From Legionella feeleii (GTDB taxonomy: Bacteria; Pseudomonadota; Gammaproteobacteria; Legionellales; Legionellaceae): a stretch of 64,000 nt of DNA. Location of the stretch: assembly GCF_001467625.1 (NCBI RefSeq), contig NZ_LNYB01000081.1:1-64000 (forward strand), read 5' to 3'. Shown in pieces: positions 26,250-36,390 of this stretch; positions within the stretch are counted from its first letter, which is position 1, and the number at the start of each line of letters is the position of its first letter. Under the pieces are notes generated by a model. The model had not been told where the DNA came from and ran no database searches. It was given only the letters and a program-made list of their open reading frames with translations. The position numbers and the translations under genes were made by a program.

Positions 26250-27428
26250 CTAATAGTCCAACGGTTTTCCTACTGCTTGCGCAATAAACAGGCGCTTTAG
26301 CGGCGAGCAATGATTGGAAATACGCAAACCCAAACCGCGAAGGGCAATCATAGGACTAAAAGGGCTGGTAAACAGAGTTTTCAAACCATCCATCATGGCA
26401 ATCACCTGCCAAACAGCATACTTGCGTTGACGTTGGTAAGCCCCTAGCGCTCTTGATGAAGTTAACGCGCCTTTTCCCCTATCAGTCAGACAGGCCAACC
26501 AGGCAGAGACATCCGCCAAACCCACATTAAGACCAAGGCCTGCAAGCGGGTGAATAGTATGTGCAGCATCACCTAATAAAAGCCAGTGCTTCCCACTGTA
26601 TTGTTTCGCATGACGCATACTCAACGGAAACTGATATCGCGCTCCCTGTACTTTTACCTGCCCCAATTTATTAGCAAAGGCCTGTGTTAATTCCTGACTG
26701 AACGCGTCATCATCAAGAGCCATCAATCGCTTTGCAACATGGGGTATCGTTGACCAGACAATAGAGCATTGCCGCTCATCGATCAGGGGAAGAAAAGCTA
26801 AAGGGCCGTCAGCATTAAAGACTTGATAAGCCGTTTTTTGATGTTTTTTCTCTGTACTTACCGAAGCAACAATGGCCTGATGATGGTAAGACCAACTCGT
26901 CAAAGGCACTTTCAGTAATTGGCGGCAAGGGGAATTGCCACCATCAGCAACCATCAACAATTGAGCTTGCCAGGATTTACCAGCGCAGCTGACTGTAATT
27001 GAATCCCCTTGTTGTTTCACTGCCGTGACCGCATTGTCTGGAAATAGGGTAACGTTGCTCTGTTTGGCTATTTCTTGCAATAAGGCCTGTTTAAGTATCG
27101 ATTCCTCCAGAATCGTCCCTAGCTGCTGTGCCGCAATCATACGTGCATCAAATTCAATATGGGCTCCGTTTCCAGCATCCCAGACATACATCCGTTGGTA
27201 AGGCGATACACGCGTTTGATCTAATTGCGGCCAAACCCCAAGCTGCTGCAATAAATCCTGGGATGCCTGGTTAATCGCATAAACACGACTATCCGGTTTT
27301 GCTGCGTTAACCGCCATAGTACCGGCATCCACCACAGCAGTAGAGAATCCTTGCTGAGCCATTGCCAAAGCAGCCGTTAAACCAACGACTCCCCCACCAA
27401 TAACAACCACATCAAATTGCTGGTTCAT
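26250..27428 (-). CDS. UbiH/UbiF/VisC family FAD-dependent hydroxylase
   Basis: A class-A flavoprotein monooxygenase of ubiquinone synthesis, about 392 aa. It shows the N-terminal GxGxxG dinucleotide motif (VIGGGVVGLTAA), the DG motif (LLMVADGGNSPCR, about residue 165) and the GDAAHTIHPLAGLGLNVGL motif near residue 290, which binds FAD ribityl. By pairing with ubiH it is most likely the UbiF- or UbiI-type enzyme; the exact ring position cannot be assigned. I start at the ATG overlapping the ubiH stop (ATGA). Confidence 0.9.
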   Translation of the reverse strand: MNQQFDVVVIGGGVVGLTAALAMAQQGFSTAVVDAGTMAVNAAKPDSRVYAINQASQDLLQQLGVWPQLDQTRVSPYQRMYVWDAGNGAHIEFDARMIAAQQLGTILEESILKQALLQEIAKQSNVTLFPDNAVTAVKQQGDSITVSCAGKSWQAQLLMVADGGNSPCRQLLKVPLTSWSYHHQAIVASVSTEKKHQKTAYQVFNADGPLAFLPLIDERQCSIVWSTIPHVAKRLMALDDDAFSQELTQAFANKLGQVKVQGARYQFPLSMRHAKQYSGKHWLLLGDAAHTIHPLAGLGLNVGLADVSAWLACLTDRGKGALTSSRALGAYQRQRKYAVWQVIAMMDGLKTLFTSPFSPMIALRGLGLRISNHCSPLKRLFIAQAVGKPLDY

Positions 27429-28627
27429 CAAGACTCCTTCGATTCCAGAGCGATCCCACAAACCAAATCCGGCGTTACTCCTGCAAAACCGCGTGTGTAG
27501 CGAGTTAAGATTTTTTTTAATAGTGCACTGTTATCCATCGCAATGAGGCCTAAATTGCGAGCCAAAGCGATCCCTGGCAAACGGCTGGTGAAAAGACTAA
27601 CCAAACCATCCGTCAAGCGGATTATCGCTGTTTGATCATGGCGCCTCATCGCCTGATAACGCTGTAACATCTTGTCATTCAGGCCATCTTCAATAATGCA
27701 TTGGGCCAAAGTCGCCACATCGCGCAAACCCAGATTAAACCCTTGTCCTGCCACTGGATGCAAGGTGTGGGCAGCATTGCCGACAAAGACTAAAGGCCAG
27801 GCAATTTGCTCTGGCATAAATACCTGGCGTAATGGATAAATAGCTCGCTTACCCAGTTTTAAAAAACGTCCCAAGCGGTAACCAAAAGCCTGTTGTAAAG
27901 CCGTTAAAAAGGCAGTTTCATTAAGCGTCATCAGACGTTTTGCTTCTTCGGGTGGCAAAGTCCAAACTAGGGCAGCACGATTATCAGTCATCGGTAATAA
28001 GGCTAAAGGCCCAGAGGAAGTAAAACGCTCATAAGCCTGTTCTCGATGGGCTCTGGCCAAACCAATATTGGCGACAATCGCCTGCTGGCCATACTCTTTT
28101 AGCTTCACTCTCAAGCCACTAAAACGGCGTACCGCTGATTCAGCGCCATCTGCAGCAACAATTAACTTGGCCTGAACAGTGCACTCACCAGCAGCACTGC
28201 TAATAGTTGCCAGCCCTTCTTGCCTCGCCAATGCAGTCAGCTTGGCAGGCGCTAAAATCTCTGCCCCTTTTAATAATTCATGCAAGGCGCGATTAATAGA
28301 CTGCATTTCCACGACATAGCCTAAAGGATGGGTTACCTCGCCTTGCAAGCGCGCGGCACCAAAACGATACTGATCGGACACATGAATTGTAGTGATAGGC
28401 GTTGCGTCTTTCAGCAAAAGCGGCCAAATCGCTAACAGTTGTAAAATCCGCACACTGGCTGGAGAAAGCGCTAAAGTGCGCGCATCAAAATCACTGTTTA
28501 CTTTGTTGCTAAAAGGGTTCGCATCAACCAATAATGTGCTATACCCTTTGTTTGCCAAAGCAAGCATTAATGTGGCTCCAGTCAATCCGCCACCAACAAT
28601 TAGAATATCAACCTGTTTATCAGCCAC
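27428..28627 (-). CDS. ubiH: 2-octaprenyl-6-methoxyphenol hydroxylase UbiH
   Basis: The 399-aa FAD monooxygenase shows IVGGGLTGATLMLALA at the N-terminus, LIVAADGAESAVR near residue 160 and GNAAHTLHPVAGQGFNLGLRDV near residue 285, the UbiH form of the FAD motif. It adds a hydroxyl to the ubiquinone ring at the membrane. The start is GTG, with GAGG nine bases upstream, and overlaps the pepP stop by eight bases. The gene order ygfB-pepP-ubiH-ubi(F/I) is the classical gammaproteobacterial one, which supports the name. Confidence 0.93.
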   Translation of the reverse strand: MADKQVDILIVGGGLTGATLMLALANKGYSTLLVDANPFSNKVNSDFDARTLALSPASVRILQLLAIWPLLLKDATPITTIHVSDQYRFGAARLQGEVTHPLGYVVEMQSINRALHELLKGAEILAPAKLTALARQEGLATISSAAGECTVQAKLIVAADGAESAVRRFSGLRVKLKEYGQQAIVANIGLARAHREQAYERFTSSGPLALLPMTDNRAALVWTLPPEEAKRLMTLNETAFLTALQQAFGYRLGRFLKLGKRAIYPLRQVFMPEQIAWPLVFVGNAAHTLHPVAGQGFNLGLRDVATLAQCIIEDGLNDKMLQRYQAMRRHDQTAIIRLTDGLVSLFTSRLPGIALARNLGLIAMDNSALLKKILTRYTRGFAGVTPDLVCGIALESKES

Positions 28628-29927
28628 GCATTAACGCCTCAATCTCAGTTATTTCTGTCGGCAGAGCAGCCGTTAAATTCTCATAACCATCTTCGGTTAC
28701 AAGAATATCATCTTCTATTCGCACACCAATATTCCACCAGCGTTGCTCAACCCCGTCCATTCCAGCACTGATATACAAGCCTGGCTCTACGGTAAGCACC
28801 ATCCCTGCCTGCAAGGGACGCCATTGACCCTCGATTTTATAGTGACCGCAATCATGGACATCCAAACCTAGCCAATGCCCGGAATTATGCATGTAGAAAG
28901 GCTTATACGCTTCTTGATGGATTAGCTCATCCACCTGCCCTTTTAGCAGGCCTAATTCACACAAGCCACTGGTCAAAATACGAACCATCCTTTGCTGAAT
29001 TTCATTCCAGGCTACTCCTGGTTTAATGCAAGCGATTCCGGCTTTCTGGGCCTTAAGGACTAACTCATAAATGGCCCGTTGCTCTGGGTTAAAGCGGCCA
29101 TTGACAGGGAAAGTTCGGGTGACATCAGAAGCATAATTACTGAATTCACCGCCAGCATCAATCAACACCAAATGACCGTCACGCAATGGCTGATTATTCT
29201 CGGTGTAATGAAGAATACAGGTATTTGCACCACCACCAACGATTGGATCATAAGCAACAGCCCGGCAACCTTGACGACTAAATTCATAAAGCAATTCTGC
29301 TTCCAATTGATATTCATAGGCAATCTGGCTACAAACCTGCATTGCACGTTTGTGAGCGGCAACGGAAATATCAGCAGCCCGACGCATCAATGCGATCTCT
29401 GCTGTTGTTTTGATTAAACGCATTTCGCTTAGTACAGGCTCCAAATCACACAAGGCTTCCGGTGCTTTAACGCCTCGTCTTACTTGTCCTTTTAAGGTTT
29501 GTAAGGCTTGTAAAACATGTTTTTCATAAGCTGGATAACGACCGATAGCGTAGTAAACGGCTGTCTTGCCTGTCAGAAACGCTGGTAAATGCTCAGCTAG
29601 CGTCTCTATGGCATAAGCGGCAGTCATATTGAGTTCTTTACAGGCTCCTTCTTGACCCAAACGCTTGCCAGTCCACTGCTCCTGGGCAGGGTTACGGGGA
29701 CGGTTAAATAAATAATTTTCATTGTTTTCACCGGCCACGATCAATAACAGGGCTTCCGGCTCATTAAACCCCGTTAAATAGTAAAAATAACTATCCTGGC
29801 GAAAGCGGTAATGCGCATCGCCATTCCGTATGACCTCATCAGCGGCAGGGATAATTGCAATAGCGCCACTGGGTAATTTTTGCGCTAATCTTCGCCGTCT
29901 TTCCTGATATTCTTGCTGACTAATCAT
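28620..29927 (-). CDS. pepP: Xaa-Pro aminopeptidase PepP
   Basis: A dinuclear Mn2+ peptidase of the creatinase (M24B) fold, 435 aa, that removes N-terminal residues before proline. The N-terminal domain (GDAHYRFRQDSYFYYLTG) is typical. The metal ligands are visible in order: Asp in LIDAGGE, Asp in ASDVTRTFP, His in HNSGHWLGLDVHD, Glu in LTVEPGLY and Glu in RIEDDILVT. AAGGATATTGAG precedes the ATG. It lies between ygfB and ubiH, as in other gammaproteobacteria. Confidence 0.95.
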   Translation of the reverse strand: MISQQEYQERRRRLAQKLPSGAIAIIPAADEVIRNGDAHYRFRQDSYFYYLTGFNEPEALLLIVAGENNENYLFNRPRNPAQEQWTGKRLGQEGACKELNMTAAYAIETLAEHLPAFLTGKTAVYYAIGRYPAYEKHVLQALQTLKGQVRRGVKAPEALCDLEPVLSEMRLIKTTAEIALMRRAADISVAAHKRAMQVCSQIAYEYQLEAELLYEFSRQGCRAVAYDPIVGGGANTCILHYTENNQPLRDGHLVLIDAGGEFSNYASDVTRTFPVNGRFNPEQRAIYELVLKAQKAGIACIKPGVAWNEIQQRMVRILTSGLCELGLLKGQVDELIHQEAYKPFYMHNSGHWLGLDVHDCGHYKIEGQWRPLQAGMVLTVEPGLYISAGMDGVEQRWWNIGVRIEDDILVTEDGYENLTAALPTEITEIEALMRG

Positions 29928-29954
29928 CTCAATATCCTTTCAAGAATTCTTCAA

Positions 29955-30539
29955 TTAATGGGTGGTATTGGAAGAATCACGACCTTCATGATTGGCGAGT
30001 AAATCACCGTACAAGCGCAAAACGGCCATACGTGCGTATTCACTGACCTCCATCAATGCCTTTTCGTCCTCTTCATCAATCTGTAACGACTCATAATCCA
30101 ATTGTGCAAATTCCAGCAAATGCTGTAACGCCTCCTGCGATTCATCTTCTTGCAATTGTTCATAGCTGATACCAGCCATCGTCATACCTTGCGTAAACCC
30201 TTCGCACCACTCGCTAAAAGCTTGGGCACGATCAACAAGGGACTCATGCTCATCAGGCAGCATTAATTGAAATTCAAAATCAAAATTGGCAAGTTGTTGC
30301 TGGCTCAGTGAATAAACATCGAACATGGCAAGCGCTGCAGCCCGGGTCGATTCATTGCGTTTATAATTAACCATTAACGCACGCAAATAAGCTTCACCCT
30401 CAGCGATCGCACCTGCACAAAGATAACCACACATCACACCATGCAACTCACTGCTGGAAATAGGTAGCCCTAAAACAGAAATAGTATCCACGAATGATTG
30501 ATATGTAGGAAGGTGTATGGGATTATTTTCAGCAGACAT
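29955..30539 (-). CDS. ygfB: UPF0149 family protein YgfB
   Basis: A 194-aa all-helical YecA/YgfB protein. Family landmarks are SSELHGVMCGYLCAG near residue 30, FSEWCEGFTQGM near residue 115 and the acidic segment near residue 155 (LQIDEEDEKALMEVSEYARM). YgfB homologues have been reported to affect beta-lactam resistance in Pseudomonas; its molecular role is not settled. It is the first gene of the pepP-ubi run and divergent from zapA across 101 bp. Confidence 0.92.
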   Translation of the reverse strand: MSAENNPIHLPTYQSFVDTISVLGLPISSSELHGVMCGYLCAGAIAEGEAYLRALMVNYKRNESTRAAALAMFDVYSLSQQQLANFDFEFQLMLPDEHESLVDRAQAFSEWCEGFTQGMTMAGISYEQLQEDESQEALQHLLEFAQLDYESLQIDEEDEKALMEVSEYARMAVLRLYGDLLANHEGRDSSNTTH

Positions 30540-30640
30540 AATAAGCTCATTAGCATAAAATGACTAATAATAACTGATTTGCTCGGGCAAACCAAAATTG
30601 TTACCATTTAATAGTACGGGTCACTACAGGTTGCGATAAA

Positions 30641-30961
30641 ATGACAACTTCTAAATCATGCTCCATCAAGTTAATGAATAAATCCTATGAGATTAAATGC
30701 CCTGATAATGAGGTGGAGAATCTACAACAGGCAGCAGATAAGCTGAATGAAAGAATCGTTCATAACAAGAAAAAATTTAAACAACTGGACGACTTTCAAA
30801 CACTGCTCCTGGCAGCACTTCACGTCAGTCATGAATTGATCAGCTGCCAAAGACAGCAAGAACAGCAACGTTTGCAAGTTACTCAATTTATCAACTCCCT
30901 GGAAAATAAAATTCACCAGGTGGTTCATGGCAATATTAGCCAGGACCCGCAAACTGATTAG
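30641..30961 (+). CDS. zapA: cell division protein ZapA
   Basis: ZapA binds FtsZ and bundles protofilaments at midcell. The 106-aa protein starts with the beta-strand domain (SCSIKLMNKSYEIKCPDNE), then ENLQQAADKLNERI and a long C-terminal coiled coil (residues about 40-95, Gln-rich). Length and pattern are normal. It is divergent from ygfB and followed by the 6S RNA gene, which is the usual gammaproteobacterial arrangement. Confidence 0.93.
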   Translation: MTTSKSCSIKLMNKSYEIKCPDNEVENLQQAADKLNERIVHNKKKFKQLDDFQTLLLAALHVSHELISCQRQQEQQRLQVTQFINSLENKIHQVVHGNISQDPQTD

Positions 30962-31202
30962 CCTTGTTTTAAGCGTGTTGGTACCTGTTGATAGCGATTA
31001 GGTCTTTCGCTTATCGTTATTGATTTAATTCGGTTGGCTCCATCATTCAGGTGTTTAAACCAACATCCAGCACGCCGGACAGACGAGTCACCCGCAGCCT
31101 GCAATTGAAGTAAAAAACGACAACCAAGATTTTCTTCATCGAATACAACGAAAAGAATATGTAAATTCAGCGAAAGCCAGTTTATCTGAAAAGCAATAAT
31201 GC

Positions 31203-31208
31203 TATACT
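31203..31208 (+). promoter_or_regulatory. -10 box of the 6S RNA promoter
   Basis: TATACT lies about 8 bases before the inferred start of 6S RNA. A weak -35-like sequence (AGTTTA) is about 18 bases upstream. Confidence 0.5.
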
Positions 31209-31213
31209 GCAAC

Positions 31214-31370
31214 TAACCCGACAGCGAGTGATTTGTGAACCAATAATCACACTTAGGGGAGCGTTCTGTAGCCGGCGTTGTGCAAGCCCATTATAAAGTG
31301 GGAAGCCTGAACTGACTCATCTGCCCCCCACTTGAACCCCAGGGTTCAAAATCATAGCGGTCGGGCTCTC
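31214..31370 (+). ncRNA. ssrS: 6S RNA
   Basis: 6S RNA mimics an open promoter and binds sigma-70 RNA polymerase. The ends pair (CCCGAC at 31217 with GTCGGG at 31360-31365), and TGATTT/AAATCA extends the closing stem. The hallmark CTTGAACCCCAGGGTTCAA hairpin occurs at about 31331-31349, with the central bubble between the two halves. Its place right after zapA matches E. coli and Legionella. Exact ends are estimated from the pairing. The usual downstream ygfA gene is absent; a minus-strand orphan abuts instead. Confidence 0.88.
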
Positions 31371-32714
31371 TTATACCAGTTTATGGCCTGAGCCGTCGCC
31401 CTCGAACATATTCACCAACGCCCCTAAACGCCCCTGCTTTAAGGCAATAACCTCAAAAAAACCATATTTAATCGGAAAACCGGCTAAATCCTTACGTTTT
31501 TTCTCAGCAGCATTACATTTAGTCTTGCCGGAAGGGGCAAAAGGATTGGCAAATTTATCCTTGGGCCGCTCCTCTTCATACACGTACAGGCAAAAAGTAT
31601 ATAAAGCATCATGCACGAGATTAGCTTCTCTTTCCGTTAGACAGTTTATTTGCCGCCTAGTTTCTGCCGCAAAATCAAGTGCAGCCGAGTAAGAGCGATC
31701 TTGCAAGGTAGCAAACTCTTTGCGGAACAACTCGATAGTATGGTCAAGCAACTGATTCTCATCAAGAAGTTTTAATTGCCTGGATTGATAAATAAACGAG
31801 TATATCCAACGCGTATTATCAACGGCGTGAAGGAGCGCCATGCGTGCCGTTGGTATTAACGGAGCAAGGTCTTTTAAACACGCTTCATCCCTGAATGCCT
31901 TGGTGTCCACATAACAATTGTTCCGAGCAAAAAAAGCCTGCCAAACCGGGATATCGCTGCATAAGCTGGTAAAGATCGCCAACTCGGAGTTTCTTTCTTC
32001 GTCAGTAGTATGCAAACGGTAATAAATTAACGGGGGTATGAGGGCTAATTGCTCAACAGTACAACAACGGTGAAGCAAATAAAAAAGAGTGACCAGTATT
32101 GTGGTTTTTGCTTTGAGCTTCCCTACTTCATGCCCAAGTTGCAGACGTTCTATTTTGGCAATAGACGCGTTTAACTGGACCATCGGATAACCAGGACTCC
32201 CCCCTCTTTCCACATAACTTATCAGCCGGCCGGAACGTGTAAGCATAAACAGCAATTTATCGAGTTCTAACTGGCTCTGGCCTAAAGAAAGATATTGCCT
32301 GGCTAATACACGGAAAAGAATAGGATGATGATAGTCACTTTCTAACAGACCCGCACGGCTTAACTGTTTTTGCAAGTGCAGCCAGGGACTGACCTCCTCC
32401 CCTTTTTGCCAGCTTTCGTGTGCGATATTTTTAGCTACCCATGCCCAATACTGGTCCAGAATCAAACGAACCTCAACCATAAGTTCAGGGTAAACCGGAC
32501 TTTCGTCACTTAAATCCTGTAACAGGGCGCCCAATTGGAGTACTAAAGAAAATACTTCCCCACCCTCACCATCTCCCTCTAAAAATGCCCCTAATGCGTT
32601 TTCCTCTTTAAAGGCCTCTGACGGTGCGTCAAGCTGAGTAACGGATGCTACTCCATCTTGTTTTAATGCTTGTCTTAATTCACGCACCGCCTGTTTAAAT
32701 TCACCAATATTCAT
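31371..32714 (-). CDS. hypothetical protein, 447 aa, lineage-specific
   Basis: The family is not recognised. The protein appears all-helical with no signal peptide or membrane helix. It has an acidic N-terminal 60 residues (FLEGDGEGGE), a helical body and a Lys-rich segment (KTKCNAAEKKRKDL) near residue 405. Long helical orphans like this are common among Dot/Icm substrates. GGAG precedes the ATG. Its stop codon touches the 3' end of the 6S RNA gene, so the two transcripts converge with almost no spacer. Confidence 0.65.
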   Translation of the reverse strand: MNIGEFKQAVRELRQALKQDGVASVTQLDAPSEAFKEENALGAFLEGDGEGGEVFSLVLQLGALLQDLSDESPVYPELMVEVRLILDQYWAWVAKNIAHESWQKGEEVSPWLHLQKQLSRAGLLESDYHHPILFRVLARQYLSLGQSQLELDKLLFMLTRSGRLISYVERGGSPGYPMVQLNASIAKIERLQLGHEVGKLKAKTTILVTLFYLLHRCCTVEQLALIPPLIYYRLHTTDEERNSELAIFTSLCSDIPVWQAFFARNNCYVDTKAFRDEACLKDLAPLIPTARMALLHAVDNTRWIYSFIYQSRQLKLLDENQLLDHTIELFRKEFATLQDRSYSAALDFAAETRRQINCLTEREANLVHDALYTFCLYVYEEERPKDKFANPFAPSGKTKCNAAEKKRKDLAGFPIKYGFFEVIALKQGRLGALVNMFEGDGSGHKLV

Positions 32715-32835
32715 TTTTTCACTCCCTGAATAATGAACTTCTTAGCTACTGCAGAACGTCGTAAAGATAAAGCAAGGCCTATTACCTTAGCACGCCACGC
32801 GCTTAAGTTCAAATTTTGCCCTTGGGAGTTAATAT

Positions 32836-34827
32836 TTACCCGGCCTTAAGCTGTTCCTTGAGGAGTAACAACTCATCACGCACTTTCGCAGCCTGTTCAA
32901 ATTCCATATTTTTGGCGTGATTATGCATTTGTTTTTCCAGAATTTTTATTTGTTTTGCTAATTGTTCTGGCGTCATTAACAAATATGGCGCCTGGCGCTC
33001 AGCGAGCTCCATTTTACGTCGACTGCTATAGGCTCCTTCCATGATATCCGTGATGGATTTGTGAATTGTTTTGGGAGTAATACCATGTTTCAGGTTAAAT
33101 TCTTCCTGTTTACTACGCCGCCGCTCCGTTTCATCAATAGCACGTTGCATAGACCCTGTTATCTGTTCAGCATATAAAATAGCGCGTCCATTTATATTAC
33201 GGGCAGCTCGACCGATGGTTTGAATCAAGGAGCGATCAGAGCGCAAAAAACCCTCCTTGTCAGCATCAAGAATAGCGACTAAAGCAACTTCCGGCATATC
33301 CAGGCCTTCGCGTAAAAGGTTAATCCCCACCAGCACATCAAATTCTCCCAAACGGAGATCACGAATAATCTCCATTCGCTCCACTGTATCAATATCTGCA
33401 TGTAAATAACGTACCTTTACCCCATGTTCACGCAAATAATCCGTTAAATCTTCTGCCATACGTTTTGTTAGTGTCGTTACTAAAATACGCTCCCCTTGGG
33501 CGACGACTTGGCGAATTTCAGAGAGTAAATCATCAACCTGATTTTTAACTGGCCGGATAATAACCACCGGATCCACCAAGCCGGTAGGGCGTACGACCTG
33601 TTCAGCAATGTTGTCAGAATGATCACGCTCGAAGGGCCCGGGGGTCGCCGAGACATAGATAGTTTGCGGCGAGCGCTGCTCGAACTCTTCAAAACGCAGG
33701 GGACGATTGTCCAGGGCGGAAGGCAAGCGAAAACCATAAGCAACCAGAGTTTCCTTACGCGCCCTGTCTCCTCGATACATGCCGCCAATCTGAGGGACTG
33801 TCACATGCGATTCGTCAATGACAAGCAAGGCTTCCGGTGGCAAATAATCAAATAAGGTGGGTGGCGGTTCGCCAGCCTTACGACCAGATAAATAGCGGGA
33901 ATAATTTTCAATCCCCGAGCAATAACCTAATTCCAACATCATCTCAATATCAAACGCAGTGCGCTGTTGCAAACGTTGTGCTTCCAGTAACTTATCTTGG
34001 CTTGTGAATTCGGCAAGACGTTCCTGTAACTCTTCTTTGACCAAATCAATCGTTTGCAAAATTCGCTCACGCGGCGTGACATAATGGGTTTTAGGGAAAA
34101 TAGTGACTCGTGGTAAACGCTGCAAAACTTCACCAGTCAGTGGATCAAAACGGGAAATGTTTTCCACCTCTTCATCAAAAAGCTCGATACGAATAGCCTC
34201 TTTTTCAGAATCGGCAGGAAAGATATCAATGACATCCCCATGAACCCGAAATTGCCCACGTTCAAGCGAAACCTGACTGCGAACATATTGCATTTCAGCC
34301 AATCGTTTTAAAATCTTGCGTTGTTCGCATTGTTCTCCTCTAGAGAGATGTAATAACATACGCAGGTAAGAATCGGGATCACCTAAACCGTAAATGGCAG
34401 AAACCGTCGCGACAATAATGGCATCCTTGCGTTCGATTAGCGCTTTGGTGGCGGACAGGCGCATCTGTTCGATATGTTCATTAATGGAGGCGTCTTTTTC
34501 TATGAACGTGTCAGAAGCCGGGACATAAGCCTCTGGCTGATAATAATCATAGTAAGACACAAAGTATTCCACGGCATTGTCAGGGAAAAAGGTTTTGAAT
34601 TCGCCATAAAGTTGGGCTGCCAAAGTTTTATTCGGCGCCATAATAAGGGTTGGCCTTTTCATCGCCTGGATAACATGTGCAATGGTGTAGGTTTTACCTG
34701 ATCCGGTGACGCCTAGTAGAATTTGGCGGGCTAAACCAGATTCCAGGCCGTCAATCAGGGATGCTATGGCAGCAGGTTGATCACCGGCAGGCTGATAATT
34801 TGAGTAAACTTTGAATGTATTTTTCAT
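32836..34827 (-). CDS. uvrB: excinuclease ABC subunit B
   Basis: UvrB verifies DNA damage in nucleotide excision repair, loaded by UvrA and followed by UvrC. The protein of about 663 aa has Walker A (GVTGSGKT, about residue 39), the beta-hairpin [12 protein letters not shown], the helicase box DESHVT, the SATPGPFE segment, motif [11 protein letters not shown], and the C-terminal UVR motif ([15 protein letters not shown]). I start at MKNTFKV, matching E. coli UvrB length; the longer frame adds seven residues without support. Confidence 0.96.
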   Translation of the reverse strand: MKNTFKVYSNYQPAGDQPAAIASLIDGLESGLARQILLGVTGSGKTYTIAHVIQAMKRPTLIMAPNKTLAAQLYGEFKTFFPDNAVEYFVSYYDYYQPEAYVPASDTFIEKDASINEHIEQMRLSATKALIERKDAIIVATVSAIYGLGDPDSYLRMLLHLSRGEQCEQRKILKRLAEMQYVRSQVSLERGQFRVHGDVIDIFPADSEKEAIRIELFDEEVENISRFDPLTGEVLQRLPRVTIFPKTHYVTPRERILQTIDLVKEELQERLAEFTSQDKLLEAQRLQQRTAFDIEMMLELGYCSGIENYSRYLSGRKAGEPPPTLFDYLPPEALLVIDESHVTVPQIGGMYRGDRARKETLVAYGFRLPSALDNRPLRFEEFEQRSPQTIYVSATPGPFERDHSDNIAEQVVRPTGLVDPVVIIRPVKNQVDDLLSEIRQVVAQGERILVTTLTKRMAEDLTDYLREHGVKVRYLHADIDTVERMEIIRDLRLGEFDVLVGINLLREGLDMPEVALVAILDADKEGFLRSDRSLIQTIGRAARNINGRAILYAEQITGSMQRAIDETERRRSKQEEFNLKHGITPKTIHKSITDIMEGAYSSRRKMELAERQAPYLLMTPEQLAKQIKILEKQMHNHAKNMEFEQAAKVRDELLLLKEQLKAG

Positions 34828-34913
34828 AGTGTAACTATAACCGATCAATCAGGTGTTGTGACAGTTTTTAAAACAAAACCAGTTGATCAGCAACAAAGCA
34901 CAGGAGTTTAAAA

Positions 34914-36092
34914 GTGAATATTGTACTGTCAGATCGCATACAACAGGTAAAACCGTCTCCTACCCTGGCGGTAGCAGCAAAAGCCGCTAAGATGCGAGCA
35001 GCAGGTTTGGATATTATTGGGTTGGGTACGGGTGAGCCCGACTTTGACACTCCGCAACATATTAAAGATGCGGCGATCGCTGCAATTAATGCCGGTTTTA
35101 CCAAATACACGGCGGTTGAGGGTATTGCTGAACTAAAGCAAGCGATTAAAGACAAATTCAAACGCGATAATAATTTGGATTATGAGTTAAACCAGATTCT
35201 CGTATCCGTCGGAGGCAAACAAAGTGTTTACAATTTATGCCAGGCACTGATTAACGAAGGTGATGAAGTCATCATTCCAGCACCTTACTGGGTGTCTTAT
35301 CCTGATATCGCGCTATTAGCTGGCGGTGTGCCCGTGTTTATTCCTTCAACGCCCGCCGCTCGCTTTAAAATTACTGCAGCGCAGCTCGAAGCAGCGATTA
35401 CACCCAAAACCAAATTACTTTTCTTAAACAGCCCATCTAATCCCTCCGGCGTAGCTTATAGCCTCGCTGAATTGAAGGCCTTGGGTGACGTATTAAAAAA
35501 ACATCCAAACGTGTTCATTGCCACTGACGACATGTATGAACACATCATTTGGACTCAACCTTTTGCCAATATTTTAAATGCCTGCCCGGAATTATATGAG
35601 CGTACTATTGTCTTAAATGGCGTTTCCAAGGCCTATGCGATGACCGGATGGCGAATTGGTTATGCTGGCGGCCCAGCACCGTTAATAGGGGCCATGGCTA
35701 CGGTACAATCCCAATCAACGTCTAACCCCTGTTCTATTGCCCAGAAAGCATCCGTAGCAGCGTTAAACGGCGGCGATGAAGAAGTGAAAAAAATGGTTGA
35801 AGCGTTCCGTCAACGCCACGATTACATTGTCAGCCGTTTATCTGATATTCCCGGGATAGAAGTGATTCCCGCTGATGGGACCTTTTACAGTTTCCCCAAC
35901 GTCCAGGCAATTATCGAAAAACGTGGTTATCAAAATGATGTTGAATTTGCGGAAAAGTTATTGCAGGAAGTTGGCGTAGCCTTGGTTCCCGGCTCTGCCT
36001 TTGGTAATGAGGGTTGCATCCGTCTCTCCTTTGCTACCAGCATGGATATCCTGCGTGACGCAATGGATCGTTTACAGCGTTTCTGTCGTTAA
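34914..36092 (+). CDS. aspartate aminotransferase (class I, PLP)
   Basis: A 392-aa fold-type I aminotransferase of the thermophilic-type AspAT subgroup (I-gamma). It has GLGTGEPDFDTP near residue 37, SVGGKQSVYNLC, APYWVSYPD, NSPSNPSG near residue 175 and the PLP-lysine motif VSKAYAMTGWRIGYAGG (Lys about residue 239). It interconverts aspartate and oxaloacetate in the cytoplasm. The start is GTG, backed by CAGGAG seven bases upstream. It is divergent from uvrB and ends about 105 bp before tRNA-Asn. Confidence 0.93.
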   Translation: MNIVLSDRIQQVKPSPTLAVAAKAAKMRAAGLDIIGLGTGEPDFDTPQHIKDAAIAAINAGFTKYTAVEGIAELKQAIKDKFKRDNNLDYELNQILVSVGGKQSVYNLCQALINEGDEVIIPAPYWVSYPDIALLAGGVPVFIPSTPAARFKITAAQLEAAITPKTKLLFLNSPSNPSGVAYSLAELKALGDVLKKHPNVFIATDDMYEHIIWTQPFANILNACPELYERTIVLNGVSKAYAMTGWRIGYAGGPAPLIGAMATVQSQSTSNPCSIAQKASVAALNGGDEEVKKMVEAFRQRHDYIVSRLSDIPGIEVIPADGTFYSFPNVQAIIEKRGYQNDVEFAEKLLQEVGVALVPGSAFGNEGCIRLSFATSMDILRDAMDRLQRFCR

Positions 36093-36198
36093 AACAAATA
36101 GGGTAATTCCCTGGGGATGAGCTTAAAAGGCAAAAAGTAAAAAATTGTCGTAAATCCCCTTGACCCACCAGCGGAATCGATTTAAGATTCCGCCTCAT

Positions 36199-36274
36199 TC
36201 CCCGGTAGCTCAGTCGGTAGAGCGGATGACTGTTAATCATTAGGTCGGCGGTTCGAGCCCGTCCCGGGGAGCCA
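36199..36274 (+). tRNA. tRNA-Asn (GTT)
   Basis: A complete 76-nt cloverleaf: acceptor TCCCCGG/CCGGGGA, D arm GCTCAGTCGGTAGAGC, anticodon loop CTGTTAA with anticodon GTT, T arm with GGTTCGAGCCC, discriminator G and encoded CCA. Its 3' end borders an AT-rich accessory island, as tRNA genes often do. I found no repeat of the 3' end downstream that would mark an attR site. Confidence 0.97.
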
Positions 36275-36277
36275 ATA

Positions 36278-36304
36278 GAATCAAGAAATTATGATGTTTG
36301 ATTC
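36278..36304 (+). terminator. possible terminator of tRNA-Asn
   Basis: GAATCAA pairs with TTGATTC across a 13-nt loop right after the CCA end, followed by an AT-rich stretch with TTTT. The stem is weak in GC, so the call is tentative. Confidence 0.35.
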
Positions 36305-36390
36305 AAAGCTTTTAATTTTCATGTAGAAGCAATGTAGAATTTTGGAAGCCTCATCATAGCCAACACGGATTATTTTTAAAGGAGTAAGAG

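Noticed and set aside
27428-29927. Two adjacent similar FAD hydroxylases as a possible recent duplication
   Set aside because: UbiH and UbiF/UbiI paralogues side by side after pepP are the normal gammaproteobacterial arrangement.
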